The notes under the pieces were generated by a model that worked only from the letters and a program-made list of their open reading frames with translations, made no database searches and was not told where the DNA came from. Shown piece after piece: positions 5,565 to 6,699 of a DNA stretch of 6,699 nt. Position numbers and translations under genes: made by a program. The DNA comes from Candidatus Cloacimonadota bacterium. Its GTDB lineage: Bacteria > Cloacimonadota > Cloacimonadia > Cloacimonadales > Cloacimonadaceae. The stretch's first letter is position 1. Each line of letters opens with the position of its first letter. The stretch lies in the NCBI GenBank assembly GCA_028683635.1, contig JAQUHL010000112.1, forward strand, positions 1 through 6,699. Direction: 5' to 3'.

Positions 5565-6699
5565 ATGAAAAAACTTGTCCATATCGCCCTGATTCTTACG
5601 CTTCTGATTATCACGGCCTGCGACAAAAGAGAGCCTGCCAAGATCACCAGTATGAATGATCTGAAGGTAGCTGAAGATTTTACCTTTAGTACAGTTAAAC
5701 CTGTGCATCTGAACTTAAGCTCGATCGACGCCCAATCCAATCCTATTCCCCTTGCTCCTTTCAGGCTTTATCGCAGTGGTGATAAGAATGTGGTGGTTGC
5801 CAAAACCAATTCCGAAGGTATATTCGATTTCAACATCACGGTTCCTTCCTACGAAAACAAGCTCTATCTCGAAACGGATAGCGCTCTAAAAGTGTTATCC
5901 ATTCCCTCTGATGGTGAACTGGCTGCCACCTTTGTGGGAACGAGTTCCAAAGCAAAATCCACTTTCAGCTATTTTACTCCCAGCGAGGGTAATTATGCCA
6001 CGCTTGCCTATGAGGATCTTTGGCCACAAAACGGGGATTACGATATAAACGACCTCGTTCTCGATATCAATGTGGAAGAAGTTTACGATGATGAAACCTG
6101 GGAGCTTTCAGAGCTTGTTTTCAAATACAAGGTCAGGGCAATCGGAGCCAGAAGAGTTATTGGCTTTGCCACGACTCTTCCCAGCTATATTGTTGCGGAC
6201 GCACAACCTACTTCTACGAATGGCTTTGCCTCCTGGGTGAGTGATCAAAACACCCTGGTTTTTTTTAACAACGCCCGCGATCTTGTTAGTGACGATCCTG
6301 CCGAATTTTTCAATACCGAGCATACGATCCCTCACAATACCGATGCGGATATCGTTCACGAAATTACTCTGCAGGTTACTGAAAATTGGGATTGGAAGGA
6401 TTCTACCAAAATGGTGTGGATTCCCTGGTCAAGCGCACCCTTCAATCCCTTCATCTTCATCAACAACAACCAGAGCTACCAGATCCACCTCAAGCATTAT
6501 CCCGTTATCCCTGGCTATGCCAATATGGCGTTGTTCAGCACGGAAGATGATTTCAGTGATGTCACAAATCCCGATTATCCCGAATCCTACCAGAACCATA
6601 ACTATTGTCCCTGGGCTTTCTATATTGCAGAAAGTACTGATTATCCCCTGGAGAAAAGATCCATTCTCAATGCTTTCCCCACCTTTGCTGATTGGGCAT
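5565..6699 (+). CDS. LruC domain-containing lipoprotein, 3'-truncated by the window edge
   Basis: The frame stays open from ATG 5565 to the end of the window, giving 378 visible residues. The N-terminus MKKLVHIALILTLLIITAC is a lipoprotein signal peptide: two lysines, a hydrophobic core and a lipobox ending at C19. The mature protein would thus be lipid-anchored and exported, by a Lol-type route if it reaches the outer membrane. Residues about 40-110 may form a beta-sandwich or carboxypeptidase-regulatory-like region (LNLSSIDAQSNPIPLAPFRLY, then NSEGIFDFNITVP). From about 144 comes the LruC domain (DUF4842-type): LAYEDLWPQNGDYDINDLVLDI at 147-168, whose D158, D160, N162 and D163 look like an acidic calcium-type loop, and a C-terminal block with NYCPWAFYIAESTDYPLEK and ILNAFPTFADWA. 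In this family that block lies near the C-terminus, so probably only a few tens of residues are missing. The domain was named from a Leptospira protein; its function is unknown. Confidence 0.9.
   Translation, partial: MKKLVHIALILTLLIITACDKREPAKITSMNDLKVAEDFTFSTVKPVHLNLSSIDAQSNPIPLAPFRLYRSGDKNVVVAKTNSEGIFDFNITVPSYENKLYLETDSALKVLSIPSDGELAATFVGTSSKAKSTFSYFTPSEGNYATLAYEDLWPQNGDYDINDLVLDINVEEVYDDETWELSELVFKYKVRAIGARRVIGFATTLPSYIVADAQPTSTNGFASWVSDQNTLVFFNNARDLVSDDPAEFFNTEHTIPHNTDADIVHEITLQVTENWDWKDSTKMVWIPWSSAPFNPFIFINNNQSYQIHLKHYPVIPGYANMALFSTEDDFSDVTNPDYPESYQNHNYCPWAFYIAESTDYPLEKRSILNAFPTFADWA

Noticed and set aside
6108..6359. 83-codon minus-strand open frame in the right part of the window
   Set aside because: It lies within the LruC domain coding region, whose + strand frame stays open to the edge and carries family motifs.
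1..6699. CRISPR arrays, insertion sequences, tRNA or rRNA genes, defence or phage modules
   Set aside because: No regularly spaced repeats, transposase-like proteins, terminal inverted repeats, RNA gene signatures or toxin-antitoxin/defence domains were seen on either strand.

Overview
The window looks like chromosomal DNA from a bacterium with a Gram-negative-type envelope. It encodes the end of a LolC/LolE-type permease and a secreted lipoprotein with an LruC domain. The LruC lipoprotein, the short RsmI-like paralog, the XrtA-type deacetylase and the use of TTG starts together suggest the Fibrobacterota-Chlorobiota-Bacteroidota (FCB) group, possibly Cloacimonadota. That placement rests on recalled family distributions and no marker gene confirms it. 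All six supported genes are on the + strand and no minus-strand gene is convincing.

Positions 2-4432 form one tightly packed gene string, probably an operon. In order it holds the 3' part of an FtsX/LolE-family ABC permease, a 155-residue ferritin/rubrerythrin-like protein without a rubredoxin domain, a short RsmI-like SAM-dependent methyltransferase, a NUDIX hydrolase resembling animal NUDT22, and the AAA+ replication-recombination ATPase RarA. Gaps are 17, 3 and 2 nt, then a 4-nt ATGA overlap. The string ends at a strong intrinsic terminator at 4503-4545. The last four genes together suggest housekeeping maintenance (iron or peroxide handling, rRNA or other methylation, nucleotide clean-up, fork rescue), but that link is inference from gene order only.

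Positions 4544-5416 encode a polysaccharide deacetylase of the XrtA/exosortase-associated type. Its start is ambiguous. One candidate TTG lies in the terminator T-tract, with its Shine-Dalgarno sequence inside the 3' arm of the terminator hairpin. A TTGACA box lies upstream of the hairpin, so a small leader-type control element is possible.

Positions 5417-5564 are an AT-rich intergenic region with a 16-nt near-perfect direct repeat (two mismatches); the second copy directly abuts a TATGAT box. A strong ribosome-binding site follows, then a lipoprotein gene that runs off the right edge. Its visible 378 residues contain a lipobox and most of an LruC domain.

I found no clearly novel multi-gene system. 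The items most worth a second look are the NUDT22-like NUDIX protein with its interrupted Nudix box, the terminator/ribosome-binding-site overlap before the deacetylase, and the repeat upstream of the LruC lipoprotein.
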